From contig NZ_VLKP01000004.1 in assembly GCF_007830115.1 (NCBI RefSeq), positions 124,001 through 188,000 on the forward strand: DNA of 64,000 nucleotides, read 5' to 3'. Position 1 is the stretch's first letter. Each line of letters starts with the position of its first letter. This DNA is from Aerolutibacter ruishenii (GTDB lineage Bacteria > Pseudomonadota > Gammaproteobacteria > Xanthomonadales > Xanthomonadaceae). Shown here piece after piece: positions 34,496-43,894 of the stretch. The translations under genes and the position numbers were made by a program. The notes beneath the pieces are model-generated. The model saw only the letters and a program-made list of their open reading frames with translations. It did not search any database and was not told the origin of the DNA.

Positions 34496-34688
34496 GGCAA
34501 TTCCTCAGCACGCCCTGCTGGCCATCGGTGGCGGTATGTCGCGTGTGATGACAGCGGGGCACACTATTGCCAACGAAAAAACCAGCGTGCGCCGGTATCA
34601 CCCGGACGGGGGTATCCGTACCCGCGTTACCGCCCCCGGGGCAGGCCGATGCCGGGAATCAGAGCGTGATGAGACTCATCGGCTGGCG

Positions 34689-34949
34689 TCAGTCGCTGCC
34701 GCTCGGCATGCGCTGCACGCGTTCTCGGTACGCGTGGACGTTGTCGCCGTCGATATGCCTGTCCTGCGTGCCCTTCACCTCGCCGACCTTCTGGTCCGAG
34801 CCCGTGACCGGTTTGGCCTTGACGTCGGTTTCGTGCTCGAACGCATGTGATTTGTCGGTGTTGCGGTAGTACCGGTACAACGTCCAGTACAGCCCGGCGG
34901 CGCCGGCCGGGCCGAGTAGCAGCAGCCAGAGTCCGCTGTCGTCGCTCAT
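34689..34949 (-). CDS. Small membrane protein of the SPFH operon
   Basis: 86 residues. One hydrophobic segment (about 6-25, LWLLLLGPAGAAGLYWTLY) is followed by a charged tail (VKAKPVTGSDQKVGEVKG). The ATG overlaps the stop of the zinc-ribbon gene (TGATG), so it is co-translated with it. It is not recognised on its own. By position it may be the small membrane partner of the zinc-ribbon and SPFH proteins. Confidence 0.7.
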   Translation of the reverse strand: MSDDSGLWLLLLGPAGAAGLYWTLYRYYRNTDKSHAFEHETDVKAKPVTGSDQKVGEVKGTQDRHIDGDNVHAYRERVQRMPSGSD

Positions 34950-36244
34950 CAGGTGTTCCCCACGATCCACAGTGCAATGCCTTCCAGGAAGGTGCCCACG
35001 GTGAGCGCCGCGGCCAGCAGCTTCCATTGCTGTACGGGCACGCTGCCCATGGTTTCGCCGGTGCGGCCGTTCACCGCGATGTAGTGCAGCAGGTCCGTGC
35101 CGGGCTGGTGGTACGAGTACAGCCACACCGGCAGGTACATCGACACCCAACGGGTGCCATGCACGTCCAGGCATTCGCGTTCCCAGCGCACGCCGCGGTC
35201 GTAGCGGTCCACCGAGGCCGCCACCTGGGCGCGTGCGATGGAGAGCAGTTGGTCCTCCAGGCGTGGCTGCAGTTGCGCCACGTCGCGGTCGCGCTTCTCC
35301 GAACTGAAGCCCGACAGGTACGACGCGTTCCACTTCACTGCGTTCTTGGTGTCGAACGGCAGTATGGTGTTGATGATGTTGTGGGTGTTGACCCGCGTGT
35401 CCAGGTTGCCGCGCTCGCGCGAGGATTCCAGCGGCAGGTCATCCACGGTGAACTCCACGTGGCGCTCCACCCGGTACACGTCGGCATCGTAATAGGTCTT
35501 CTTCTTGTCGCCGCTGCCAGTGGTGTAGCTGCGCGTCTCGATCTCGCCCCGACCGGCGATGCCGGCGCTGGCATTGCCGTCCACGATCATGTACGGCAGG
35601 TACACGCCCACGACGTTCCCGGGCGTGAATTCCTCCTTGAACGCCTTCAACGCGAACAGCCGGCGCTTGTGCACGAACTGGCGGATGCGCGCGACCGCGT
35701 CGTCCTTCCTGATGTGGAAGGGCAGCACGGCGTCGGGTACGGCGCCATTGGCCACCTGCTCGTTGACGCCAAAGACATGGCGGCACCAGTGGCAGCGCGC
35801 GGTCATGGCGTTTTCGGTGTTGACCGTCACCTCGGCGCCGCAGCCGGTGCATTTGAAGCTCATCAGGCTGGCGGCATCGGCCTGGATGTCCTGCGCGCCG
35901 GAGGCGATGACCGTGCCGCGCAGCTGGTCGATGCCTTCGCCCAGCCCGAACTCTTCTTCAACCCGCACGCCGTGCCATTCGTTGCGGCAGTACAGGCAGA
36001 TCAGCAGGTCGCTGCCGGACTTCTGCCGGATGTCGGTGGCACCGCACTTGGGACAGCGGTTGAGGCCGTCCTTGAGTTCGGTGGCGGAGGTGTCGATGGC
36101 GACCGGGTCGGGCGCCAGCAGTTCGTCGCGGATGGGTGGGGGCAGGGTGGACGGGTCGATGGGGAAGGTGCCGGGTTGTGGCGGCACGTCCTGTGGCGAG
36201 CCCGCGCCGGCAGGAGTTGCCGGCGGTTGGTGGGTGTTCGGCAT
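34949..36244 (-). CDS. Double zinc-ribbon protein with C-terminal membrane anchor
   Basis: 431 residues. Two zinc ribbons are visible: Cys64/67 with Cys83/86 (RCPKCGA, CLYC) and Cys132/135 with Cys151/154 (KCTGCGA, CHWC). A long beta-rich region follows (LPFHIRKDDAVARIRQF, VYLPYMIVDG). A hydrophobic C-terminus (LLAAALTVGTFLEGIALWIV) anchors it. It resembles B. subtilis YdjG-type proteins, which partner an SPFH protein (YdjI). The SPFH gene is immediately upstream here (21-bp gap). No strong ribosome site precedes the ATG. Confidence 0.78.
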   Translation of the reverse strand: MPNTHQPPATPAGAGSPQDVPPQPGTFPIDPSTLPPPIRDELLAPDPVAIDTSATELKDGLNRCPKCGATDIRQKSGSDLLICLYCRNEWHGVRVEEEFGLGEGIDQLRGTVIASGAQDIQADAASLMSFKCTGCGAEVTVNTENAMTARCHWCRHVFGVNEQVANGAVPDAVLPFHIRKDDAVARIRQFVHKRRLFALKAFKEEFTPGNVVGVYLPYMIVDGNASAGIAGRGEIETRSYTTGSGDKKKTYYDADVYRVERHVEFTVDDLPLESSRERGNLDTRVNTHNIINTILPFDTKNAVKWNASYLSGFSSEKRDRDVAQLQPRLEDQLLSIARAQVAASVDRYDRGVRWERECLDVHGTRWVSMYLPVWLYSYHQPGTDLLHYIAVNGRTGETMGSVPVQQWKLLAAALTVGTFLEGIALWIVGNT

Positions 36245-36265
36245 GGGCGTCGTGCGGTCTGCGGG

Positions 36266-37417
36266 TTACAGGCCCAGCGCCTTGGCCTTGAGCGCATCGT
36301 AATCGGCCTGGGTGATCAGGCCCAGGTCGAGCATTTCCTTGGCCTTCTTCAGCTTGGCCACCGGGTCTTCGGCCGCGGGGACGGCTGGTGCCACCGGCTG
36401 CTGCAGGCCGGCCAGGCCGCCGACCATGCCCGTCGCCATGCCCACGCCCATCAGGCCTGCCGCGCCGCCGCTCTCGCCCGCGGACTGGATGCCCTGTGCG
36501 ACGCTGGCCTGCAGGTTGGCGTTGCCGCGCGAGCCGGTCAGCGCGTCGGCTCGCTGCACGGTCTTCAACAGTTCGCGCGTGTTGGCGTCGTATTCGATGG
36601 AGACGATGGCGGTCTTGACAATGGCCAGGCCGCGGTCGGACTTCCACTGGTAGGCCTGCTCCACCGCATCGGACAGGCTCTTGGCGAAACCGAGCGAGTC
36701 CTGCTGGAGCTTGGTGATGCGGTTGCCCTTGCCCGGGTCGTTGGTATACAGGCTGAAGGCCGGTGCGAGCGAGCCCACCACTTCGTTGAACAGCTGGCTG
36801 GCGGCGGCGTTGTCGATGTCGGTGAAGTCGAAGACCTGGCCGGGCTGCAGGTAGGACGCCGGCACGAAGTTCTTCACGAACAGGATCGGGTCGACGATCT
36901 TCAGCGTGTAGGAGCCGCGCGTGATCGCGCCGACCTGGGTGTTGAGGAAGCCGTCGTCCCAGTAGATCTCGGATTGGGTGCCGAAACGGTTGTCCGGCAG
37001 CTCCTTCAGCGAGACGAAGAAGGCCGCCTGCTGCGCACCCGGCTGGCCCCCGAACTTGAAGCGCTCCCAGCTCTGCTTGATCAGCGGGCTGACGATGCCG
37101 TCGCCGGCAAAGATCGACTGTGAGTTGAGGTCGTCCGAGCGCCATTCATAACCGCCCGCCTCGGCGGCGAAGCCGGTGATCTTGCCGTCCTGGAACAGTA
37201 GCAGGCCATAGCCTTCGGGCACGACGATCCGGGTGCCGTTGCTGATGATGTTGGAGGAGGCGCGCGTGTTGGACCCGCGGCTGGCGTTGGTGCCATGTGG
37301 CACGGCGGCGAACAGGGCCGCAGTGGGCGGCAAACCCTCCGGCACGGTGTAGAAGTCCTTCCACTGGTCGGCCAGCACGCCGCCGACCGCACCCGCCACT
37401 GCCTTGACAAGACCCAT
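36266..37417 (-). CDS. SPFH-domain protein with C-terminal SHOCT motif (YdjI-like)
   Basis: 383 residues. The N-terminal region (about 40-320) is an SPFH/virion-core-protein-like fold: RIVVPEGYGLLLFQDGKI, KFGGQPGAQQAAFFVSLKEL and the helical RGLAIVKTAIVSIEYDANTRELL. A glycine/methionine-rich stretch follows. It ends in a SHOCT oligomerisation helix pair (VAKLKKAKEMLDLGLITQADYDALK in outline). GGAGGG precedes MGLVKAV. Related proteins assemble on membranes and respond to envelope stress. It heads a three-gene operon with the zinc-ribbon and small membrane proteins. Confidence 0.85.
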   Translation of the reverse strand: MGLVKAVAGAVGGVLADQWKDFYTVPEGLPPTAALFAAVPHGTNASRGSNTRASSNIISNGTRIVVPEGYGLLLFQDGKITGFAAEAGGYEWRSDDLNSQSIFAGDGIVSPLIKQSWERFKFGGQPGAQQAAFFVSLKELPDNRFGTQSEIYWDDGFLNTQVGAITRGSYTLKIVDPILFVKNFVPASYLQPGQVFDFTDIDNAAASQLFNEVVGSLAPAFSLYTNDPGKGNRITKLQQDSLGFAKSLSDAVEQAYQWKSDRGLAIVKTAIVSIEYDANTRELLKTVQRADALTGSRGNANLQASVAQGIQSAGESGGAAGLMGVGMATGMVGGLAGLQQPVAPAVPAAEDPVAKLKKAKEMLDLGLITQADYDALKAKALGL

Positions 37418-37662
37418 GACATCCCTCCGTGATTGCTGGCTTGGAATCGTACCCGGAATGGATGACGCACCATAAGTGCGCGATGGCCAGGTCCGCACGG
37501 CATCAGGCCGTGCCTGGGGCGTTCCTGGGGTACTCCCTGGGTCGCCTTGTCCTTCATGCCGTTCCCTTTGCGTTTGCCGTTTGATTGCATGGGGAGATTG
37601 CACATGGTGTACAACCGTTAGACGTGGCGTTCGCCGAGCGGAGCTGTCGGGGGGAGGGAGTC

Positions 37663-38535
37663 ATGGCGGTGACCGGGTCCGTGCGCTCACCCTGGTGGGC
37701 GGTGTTGCTGCTGGGTGTCTGGATGAGCCTGTCCGCGATCTGGTTCGTATCGCTGTGGTTTCCGATGGATACGCTACGGCAGTTGCAGCAGGCCACGGCC
37801 GGCTGGGTGTCGGTCACGCTGGTGGCCTCCGGCGCTATCGGAATGGTGTCGCTGTTAATCGTGTTCGGACTGGGGCGGCAGTCATTTGCCGATGTCGGTT
37901 GGCGGGCGGGGTACCTGGTGCCTGCGTTTGTGGTCAGCTTGCTGCTGTGGGCGTCGATGCAGGCGGCGACGGTGTTTTCCGCGCAGGTATCGGGGGCGCC
38001 ACTTGTTGCGGCGGCCGCATGGGAGCGGGGCCTGGGCATTGCGCTGGGCCCGCTGCTCGCCCAGGTGTTGGGCACCGCGCTGATGGAGGAGACCGTCTTC
38101 CGTGGCTATCTCTGGCCACAACTGGTCCTGTGGCTGCGGCGAGGTCTCCCGGCGGCGTGGGCGGCGGCACTCGGCCTGCTGTTGTCGCAGGGGTTGTTCG
38201 CCGGGCTGCATGTACCGGTGCTGCTGTACACCGGGACGGAGGCCGGTGCGCTTGCCGGCCCGCTGTTGATGCTGTTCTTCGTCGGCATCGTCTTCGCCCT
38301 GGTGTATGCGGCCACCGGCAATCTGTTCGTGGCGGTCGGGGCGCATGCGTTGGGCAACGCGCCCACGCTGCTGTTCGAACCGCAGGGGCCGGCACCGTCG
38401 ATGGTCCTGTTGATCGTGCTGGTGGTGCTCAGCACGGGATATTGGGCGTGGAACCAGCGACGTGCCGGAGGACGCGAGGGGGCAGGCACTGCGTCCGATT
38501 GGCGCGGCTTCACCCGCGTCTTGCGGCCTCGATAG
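37663..38535 (+). CDS. CPBP-family intramembrane metalloprotease
   Basis: 290 residues with about seven hydrophobic segments. The CPBP (Abi/CaaX protease) motifs are EETVFRGYL (Glu142, Glu143, Arg147), FAGLHVP around residue 180 and GAHALGN around residue 229. These supply the Glu and His residues of the membrane-embedded metal site. Bacterial members process or degrade membrane proteins or peptides. GGGGAGGGAG precedes the ATG. Its 3' end overlaps that of the convergent PhnB-like gene by 26 bases. Confidence 0.88.
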   Translation: MAVTGSVRSPWWAVLLLGVWMSLSAIWFVSLWFPMDTLRQLQQATAGWVSVTLVASGAIGMVSLLIVFGLGRQSFADVGWRAGYLVPAFVVSLLLWASMQAATVFSAQVSGAPLVAAAAWERGLGIALGPLLAQVLGTALMEETVFRGYLWPQLVLWLRRGLPAAWAAALGLLLSQGLFAGLHVPVLLYTGTEAGALAGPLLMLFFVGIVFALVYAATGNLFVAVGAHALGNAPTLLFEPQGPAPSMVLLIVLVVLSTGYWAWNQRRAGGREGAGTASDWRGFTRVLRPR

Positions 38536-38989
38536 CCGCCACGTCGATCTTGCGCATCTGCATCATCGTTTCAAACACGCGCTTGGCCTCTGCGCGGTCG
38601 GGACTGGTGTAGCCCTCGGTAAGGACGCGCGGGGTGATCTGCCAGGACAGGCCCCACTTGTCCTTGCACCAGCCGCACTCGCTCTCCTGTCCATCGTTGT
38701 CGACGATGGCGTTCCACAGGCGGTCGGTCTCCGCCTGGTCATCGGTGGCGACCTGGAACGAGAACGCAATGGTGTGCTCGACCCCTGGTCCGCCGTTGAG
38801 TCCGATGCAGGGAATGCCCATGACGGTGAACTCCACTGTGAGTACGTCGCCTTCCTTGCCCGACGGGTAGTCACTCGGCGCGCGGTGCACCGTGCCCACG
38901 GCGCTGTCGGGGAAGGTGCGGGCGTAGAACTCGGCGGCCTCCAGCGCGTCATGGTCGTACCAGAGGCAGAGGGTGTTCTTGGGGATCAT
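38510..38989 (-). CDS. PhnB-like VOC-superfamily protein
   Basis: 159 residues. It has the glyoxalase/bleomycin-resistance (VOC) pattern of the PhnB subgroup formerly labelled 3-demethylubiquinone methyltransferase: CLWYDHDALEAAEFYARTFPDS, VEFTVMGIPCIGLNGGP, FSFQVATDDQAETDRLW and CGWCKDKWGLSWQITP. The VOC superfamily binds metal and small ligands. The function of this subgroup is not settled and the methyltransferase name is unsupported. GGAGAA sits six bases before the ATG. Confidence 0.85.
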   Translation of the reverse strand: MIPKNTLCLWYDHDALEAAEFYARTFPDSAVGTVHRAPSDYPSGKEGDVLTVEFTVMGIPCIGLNGGPGVEHTIAFSFQVATDDQAETDRLWNAIVDNDGQESECGWCKDKWGLSWQITPRVLTEGYTSPDRAEAKRVFETMMQMRKIDVAAIEAARRG

Positions 38990-39153
38990 GATCGGTTCTC
39001 CCGAGTGGGCGGCCGAGGGCGCGACGTGCATGCTCGGCCGCCCTCCGTCGTCCATCCAGGCCTATCGCGGATGAGGCGGGCGTGAATCGGCACTCGGTAA
39101 AGGCAAGGCCCAGTGCTGGGCGCCCGGCTGTCGTCGGGCTCCAAGTAGCGAGC

Positions 39154-40467
39154 TCAACCGGTCAGCGTTGCCACGGCCCGCGCGGCGCGGTCCACCTCGT
39201 CTTCCGTGTTCACCAGGCTCGGGGCGAGCCGCGCATAGCTGACCGCGTACGGGCTGGTGCTGGCGATGATGTGCTTGTCGTGCAGGTGCTTCACGACCTC
39301 CTCGGGTTTCATGCCGGCCACTTCGAAGGCGATGACGCCGGCCGACAGGTCACCGGACCGAGGCGTGTGGATGCGCACCTTGGGGTTCTCGCCCAGCTGC
39401 GCCTTGAGCCGGTCGTTGAGGCTGCGGATGCGCGCGGCCACGCGGCCACGGCCCATGGCCTGGTGCATGCGGAACGCGGCGAGCATGCCCCACTGGTGCT
39501 CGAACGCCTGGAATCCCCCCGGGGTCATGCGCTCGGCGGTGGTCGGGCCCTTGCGCTCGCGGCCCTGGAGCCAGGCCAGGTGGCCGTCGAGCTCGCTGAA
39601 GTCGGGAATCAGCGGCCGCAGCCGCGCCCAGTTCTCGGCGTTGGCCCAGACCAGGCCGGTGCCACGCGGGGCGAACAGCCACTTGTGGCAGCCGGCGCAG
39701 AAATAGTCGATGCCGGTGCTGGCGATGTCCTCGTCCGCGGCCCCCAGCCCATGCACGCCATCCACCACCAGCAGCACCTCGGGGTGGCGTTGCTTCAGCG
39801 CCTTTGCCATCTCGCGGATGGGCAGGCGCATGCCGGTGCTGGAGTGCACCCACGTCAGGCCCACCACGCGCGTGCGCGGGCCGATGCCGCGCAGCAGGCG
39901 CTCGACCAGGCTGTCCACGGTGGCCGTGGCGGCATCGTCGTACAGCGTGACCTGGCGCAGCGTCGCGCCAGTGCGCTGGGCGGCGTAGCGGATGGAGGTG
40001 AGGTGGGAATAGTGGTCGTGGGTGGTGGCCAGCACTTCGTCGCGGGCCTTCAGCGGCAGGCCGTGGTAGACCAGCGCGAGGCTCTCAGTGGTGTTGTGGG
40101 TCAGGGCGATATCGGTGGGCTTGCCGCCCAGGTAGGTGGCCGCGGCGCGCGTGACATGACCCGGCACCCACCTGGATTCGTCTTCGGTGAAGGCGTTGTG
40201 CTCCACCGTGAGGTAGGGATTGCGGTCCAGTGCACGGCGCCAGGCATCCACGGCGTCGCGTACCGGCGCGGGGTGGCTGACCAGGAAGAAGCTGGCGAAG
40301 TGCATCCACTCGGGGTCGAGCACGAACTGCGCGCGCACCTTGTCCCAGTCGGCGAGATCGGGAAGTGCGGGGGTTTCCTGCGCCAGCGCGGTGGCGAATG
40401 CGCCGGGGAGCAGTGCAGTGGCGCCAAGGGCGATCGGGACGGAGAGGAACTGGCGGCGAGTGGGCAT
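39154..40467 (-). CDS. Exported class-V aminotransferase-fold PLP enzyme with Tat-type signal
   Basis: 437 residues. The N-terminus TRRQFLSVPIALGATALLPGAFATALAQ is in outline a twin-arginine signal (Arg4, Arg5), so the protein is folded with its cofactor before export. The class-V (cysteine-desulfurase/isopenicillin-N-epimerase-like) core has the cofactor-binding Asp236 in VVDGVHGLG and the Schiff-base Lys262 in CHKWLFAPRGTG. The reaction is unknown; epimerase-type or beta-lyase activity on a periplasmic amino compound is possible. MPTRRQ is preferred over upstream starts because it places the twin arginines correctly. Confidence 0.82.
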   Translation of the reverse strand: MPTRRQFLSVPIALGATALLPGAFATALAQETPALPDLADWDKVRAQFVLDPEWMHFASFFLVSHPAPVRDAVDAWRRALDRNPYLTVEHNAFTEDESRWVPGHVTRAAATYLGGKPTDIALTHNTTESLALVYHGLPLKARDEVLATTHDHYSHLTSIRYAAQRTGATLRQVTLYDDAATATVDSLVERLLRGIGPRTRVVGLTWVHSSTGMRLPIREMAKALKQRHPEVLLVVDGVHGLGAADEDIASTGIDYFCAGCHKWLFAPRGTGLVWANAENWARLRPLIPDFSELDGHLAWLQGRERKGPTTAERMTPGGFQAFEHQWGMLAAFRMHQAMGRGRVAARIRSLNDRLKAQLGENPKVRIHTPRSGDLSAGVIAFEVAGMKPEEVVKHLHDKHIIASTSPYAVSYARLAPSLVNTEDEVDRAARAVATLTG

Positions 40468-40588
40468 GGCGCGGGCTGCCTTGGGGACCAATGGGGAGCA
40501 ACGTGCGGACGTGGAGGCGACGGCCAAGGTCTATGATCCGGAGGGCGCCGTGGCCGATAGCCGCGGCGACTGGAGGAGATGCGCTGCC

Positions 40589-41170
40589 ATGACCATGACA
40601 TTGCGATGCCGTTGCGGTGCGGTGCAAGGTGAGATCGACGAAGGCCGTGCGTACGTGCGTGCCACCTGCTACTGCAAGGATTGCCGCGCCTTTGCCCGCT
40701 ACCTGGGCGTGCCGGGCGTGCTGGATGCCGCTGGCGGTACCGACATCATCCCGATGGCGCCGGCCGCGGTGCGGTTCACGGCTGGGCAAGGGCTGGTGAC
40801 GTGCATGTCGCTCAGCCCCAAAGGGGTATTGCGCTGGTACGCGTCGTGCTGCCGAACGCCGCTGGCCAATACGCCGCGCGATCCGAAGCTGCCATACGTG
40901 GGCATGGTGACCGATTGTTTCCTGGTAACGCCGCACCAATTGGATGCGGCCTTTGGCCCGCGTGGCCGCGTGGTGCTCAACACGAGGTCCGCCATTGCGC
41001 CGGTGAGGGCCACGCCGCTGGCGTTTGCGCTGGGCGGCTTGCGTATCTTCGCTGGCATCCTCGGCGCGCGCTTGCGCCGTGAGCGGGCGTCGGCGTTCTT
41101 CGATGGCAGTGGACGCCCGTTGCAGGCACCGCACGTGATCACCCGCGAGGAGCGGGCGGCGCTGTCGTAA
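40589..41170 (+). CDS. GFA-like zinc protein (DUF6151 type)
   Basis: 193 residues. Cysteines are arranged as in the GFA/CENP-V zinc fold: LRCRCGAV, CYCKDC and SCCRTPL. That fold is named for a proposed glutathione-dependent formaldehyde-activating enzyme, but most members have no proven activity. A later hydrophobic helix (LAFALGGLRIFAGILGARL) is unusual for the group and could contact the membrane. GGAGGAG lies about 10 bases before the first ATG; an ATG two codons later is also possible. Confidence 0.72.
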   Translation: MTMTLRCRCGAVQGEIDEGRAYVRATCYCKDCRAFARYLGVPGVLDAAGGTDIIPMAPAAVRFTAGQGLVTCMSLSPKGVLRWYASCCRTPLANTPRDPKLPYVGMVTDCFLVTPHQLDAAFGPRGRVVLNTRSAIAPVRATPLAFALGGLRIFAGILGARLRRERASAFFDGSGRPLQAPHVITREERAALS

Positions 41171-41270
41171 CGTGGAGCCCCATGCAGACATCGTTTTGAT
41201 GAGTCCGCCACTGGCCTCGGGCGCATTCGGCCGCTATCGTCTGGTGCATCTCCTGTCCACCGGGTTTCCC

Positions 41271-41705
41271 ATGCGCCTGCTCGCCGCTTGCCTGTTGTCC
41301 GCCGCCACACTGCTCGCTTACGCGGGCGGGTCCACGTCCTACGGCAAGCCATTCGCCGATGGCCCGGCGGTGCCGGTGTCGACGGCAATCGCGGCCTTCG
41401 AGGCGCATGCCGGTGAACCGCGCCGCTTCAGCGGCCGCATCACCGAGGTCTGCCAGGCCCAGGGCTGCTGGATGATGCTGGAGCACGACGGCCAGGCCGC
41501 GCGGGTGAAATTTGGCGACCACGCGTTCTTCCTGCCCAAGGACGCCAGCGGCACGGCTGTGGTGCACGGTGTGCTGGAGCGCAAGCAACTGACGCCCGAA
41601 CAGGCGAAGCACTTCAGTGAAGACAGTGGCAAGCGCCTGCCGGTAGAAACGGTGGAATTCCGCATCGTGGCCGACGGCGTGCGGGTGACGCCTGGCGAAG
41701 GGTGA
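41271..41705 (+). CDS. Exported DUF4920-type protein
   Basis: 144 residues with an N-terminal signal peptide (LLAACLLSAATLLAYAGG). The mature part has the DUF4920 pattern, with a conserved GRITEVCQAQGCWMMLEHDG stretch containing two Cys, followed by RVKFGDHAFFLPKDASG. Members are periplasmic, of OB-like fold, with no established activity. I chose MRLLAA as start because it opens the signal peptide; a longer N-terminus would be unusual. It converges on the CoA-transferase gene. Confidence 0.8.
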   Translation: MRLLAACLLSAATLLAYAGGSTSYGKPFADGPAVPVSTAIAAFEAHAGEPRRFSGRITEVCQAQGCWMMLEHDGQAARVKFGDHAFFLPKDASGTAVVHGVLERKQLTPEQAKHFSEDSGKRLPVETVEFRIVADGVRVTPGEG

Positions 41706-41754
41706 TCTGGCTGCGTTGCGCCGTCGGGTAACCCGCGGGGTCGTCGCCAGCGCG

Positions 41755-43698
41755 TCAGTCCTCGCGGAGCCCGGCCCGGGCCTGCTCGGCGGTCTCGAAC
41801 CAGTGCGGCGCCACGCTGTGCGCGCTCAGCGCCGAACCCAGCCGTGCGCGCAGGAAGCCTGATGCGCTGTAGCGGGTGACGCGCGTGTAGTGGTGCTCGA
41901 CCAGGTCGTGCACCATCTCCGCCCATTCGTCCTCCAGCTCGTCGGGCAGTTGGAAGTGGTCGTAGTTGACGATGGCGTACACGCGCCGGCCCAGGGGTGC
42001 GACCAGCGCCAGCACCGCTTCGCGCACCGCGTCGATGTCGGCCGCACTGCGGATGCGCAGGTGCTGGAAGTCGATGTAGAGCGTCTCGGCACTGACATCC
42101 AGGCTGAAACGCTGCGCCAGCGGTCGCTCCAGCAGTCGCTCGCGCAGGCCCAGCGGGCTGTCGGCGAACAGCGCCGGATCCATCGTCGGCGGTGTGCCTT
42201 CGATGCGCGGTCGGAATTCCATGTGCGCCAGGATGTCGCGCTGCAGGTCCACGCCCGGCGCGATCTCCAGCAGTTCCAGTCCGCCATCGGCGTGCAGGCC
42301 GAACACGCAGCGCTCGGTAACGTAGAGCACCGGTTGGCCGCGGCGCCGCGCTTCCTGTGCGGAGAAAGTGCGGTGCTCCACTTCCCGCACGAACTTGCGC
42401 GCAATGCTGTCGCCGCGACCGGCCTGGAAGCTGCCCACGAATACCAGCCGCCGCGCGTTCTGGCTGATGTTGATGAAGCCGCCGGCACCAGCCAGGCGCG
42501 GACCGAAACGGCTGACATTGACGTTGCCTTCGACATCCACCTGGGCCATGCCCAGCACGGCGATGTCCAGGCCGCCGCCGTCGTAGAAGTCGAACTGGTA
42601 GGGCTGGTCGATCACCGCCTGCGCGTTGACCGCGGCACCAAAGCTCAGGCCGCCAGCGGGGATTCCGCCGATCGTGCCCGGCTCGGTGGTGAGGGTGATC
42701 AGGTCGATGATCTTTTCCTCGGCCGCCACCGAGGCCACGCCTTCGGGCATGCCGATGCCGAGGTTGACGATGGCATTGGCGCGCAGTTCCAGCGCGGCGC
42801 GGCGGGCGATGGTCTTGCGCGGGCCGGCCGGCATCGGGGCGACGCTGGCGGTGGGTATCCGCAGCTCGCCCGAGTACGCCGGGTCGTAGGCCACGGCGAA
42901 CGTCTGCGGGTGGTGTGCGGCGCTTTCGGCCACGACCACCGCATCGACCAGCGTACCCGGCACCTTGACCTGGCGTGGCGGCAGGCTGCCGTTCTCGGCG
43001 ATGCGCTCCACCTGGGCGATGACGATGCCGCCACTGTTGTGCGCGGCCATCGCAATGGACAGCACCTCCAGGGTCAGCGCCTCGCGCTCCATGGTCAGGT
43101 TGCCGTCCAGGTCGGCCGTGGTGGCGCGGATCAACGCCACGTGCACAGGGAACGTGGGGTAGTAGAGGAGGTCCTCGCCGTCGATGTGCAGCAGCTTCAC
43201 CCGTTCGCCGGTGGTGCGGGCGTTGAGCCGGCCGCCGCCGTGGCGCGGGTCGACGAAGGTGCCCAGCCCCACGCGGCTGACCTGTCCGGGCTTGCCGGCG
43301 GCGATGTCGCGGAACAGGTGCGAAATCACGCCCTGCGGCAGGTTCCATGCCTCGATGCGGTTGTCCACGGCCAGCTTCTGCAGGCCGGGCACCAGGCCCC
43401 AGTGGCCACCAATCACCCGGGCGACCAGGCCTTCGTGCGCGAGGTGGTTGAGTCCGCGCGTGCCGCCGTCGCCCTGGCCGGCGGCGTACACCAGGGTCAG
43501 GTCGCGGGGCAGGGCTTCGTCCAGGAAGCGCTGTTCCAGTGCGATCGCCAACTGCTCGGGGAAGCCGATGCCGACGAAGCCGCCCGTGGCGACGGTGTCG
43601 CCATCACGGATCAGCCGTACCGCGTCGGCGGCGGAGACGCGCTTGCCCTGGCGACGCAGCGGCGTGGCGCGTTGCGGCCACGGATGGGAGGCGGTCAT
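41755..43698 (-). CDS. Family I CoA-transferase (acetate/propionate CoA-transferase type)
   Basis: 647 residues, longer than the usual propionate CoA-transferase of about 520. Alpha-type and beta-type halves are fused: [16 protein letters not shown] and [15 protein letters not shown] in the first, [11 protein letters not shown] in the second. The catalytic Glu339 lies in [19 protein letters not shown], in outline the EPG motif that forms the glutamyl-CoA thioester. About 120 extra C-terminal residues ([19 protein letters not shown] to FLRARLG) form an added domain of unknown role. It moves CoA between short acyl groups such as acetate and propionate or a 3-keto acid. AAGGA precedes the ATG. 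Confidence 0.88.
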   Translation of the reverse strand: MTASHPWPQRATPLRRQGKRVSAADAVRLIRDGDTVATGGFVGIGFPEQLAIALEQRFLDEALPRDLTLVYAAGQGDGGTRGLNHLAHEGLVARVIGGHWGLVPGLQKLAVDNRIEAWNLPQGVISHLFRDIAAGKPGQVSRVGLGTFVDPRHGGGRLNARTTGERVKLLHIDGEDLLYYPTFPVHVALIRATTADLDGNLTMEREALTLEVLSIAMAAHNSGGIVIAQVERIAENGSLPPRQVKVPGTLVDAVVVAESAAHHPQTFAVAYDPAYSGELRIPTASVAPMPAGPRKTIARRAALELRANAIVNLGIGMPEGVASVAAEEKIIDLITLTTEPGTIGGIPAGGLSFGAAVNAQAVIDQPYQFDFYDGGGLDIAVLGMAQVDVEGNVNVSRFGPRLAGAGGFINISQNARRLVFVGSFQAGRGDSIARKFVREVEHRTFSAQEARRRGQPVLYVTERCVFGLHADGGLELLEIAPGVDLQRDILAHMEFRPRIEGTPPTMDPALFADSPLGLRERLLERPLAQRFSLDVSAETLYIDFQHLRIRSAADIDAVREAVLALVAPLGRRVYAIVNYDHFQLPDELEDEWAEMVHDLVEHHYTRVTRYSASGFLRARLGSALSAHSVAPHWFETAEQARAGLRED

Positions 43699-43894
43699 GG
43701 TGGTCCTTTCCCTTGGCGCGGTTGCCGTGCCGCGGCCTGCGGGTTGAGGCTACGTGGGGGCGCGGGTGGAATGTATTGGACCAAGGGGAAGCGATGGGTT
43801 CGGGTAGGAAGGGGGTTGCAGGGATGCGCAGCCACTTGATGCCGCGATGTGCGGGTCTGGCCGATAATCGGGGCCCCGGTCCATCCCCCGTCGC

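Noticed and set aside
38510-38989. 3-demethylubiquinone-9 3-methyltransferase
   Set aside because: An old family label. The sequence is a PhnB-like VOC protein without a methyltransferase fold.
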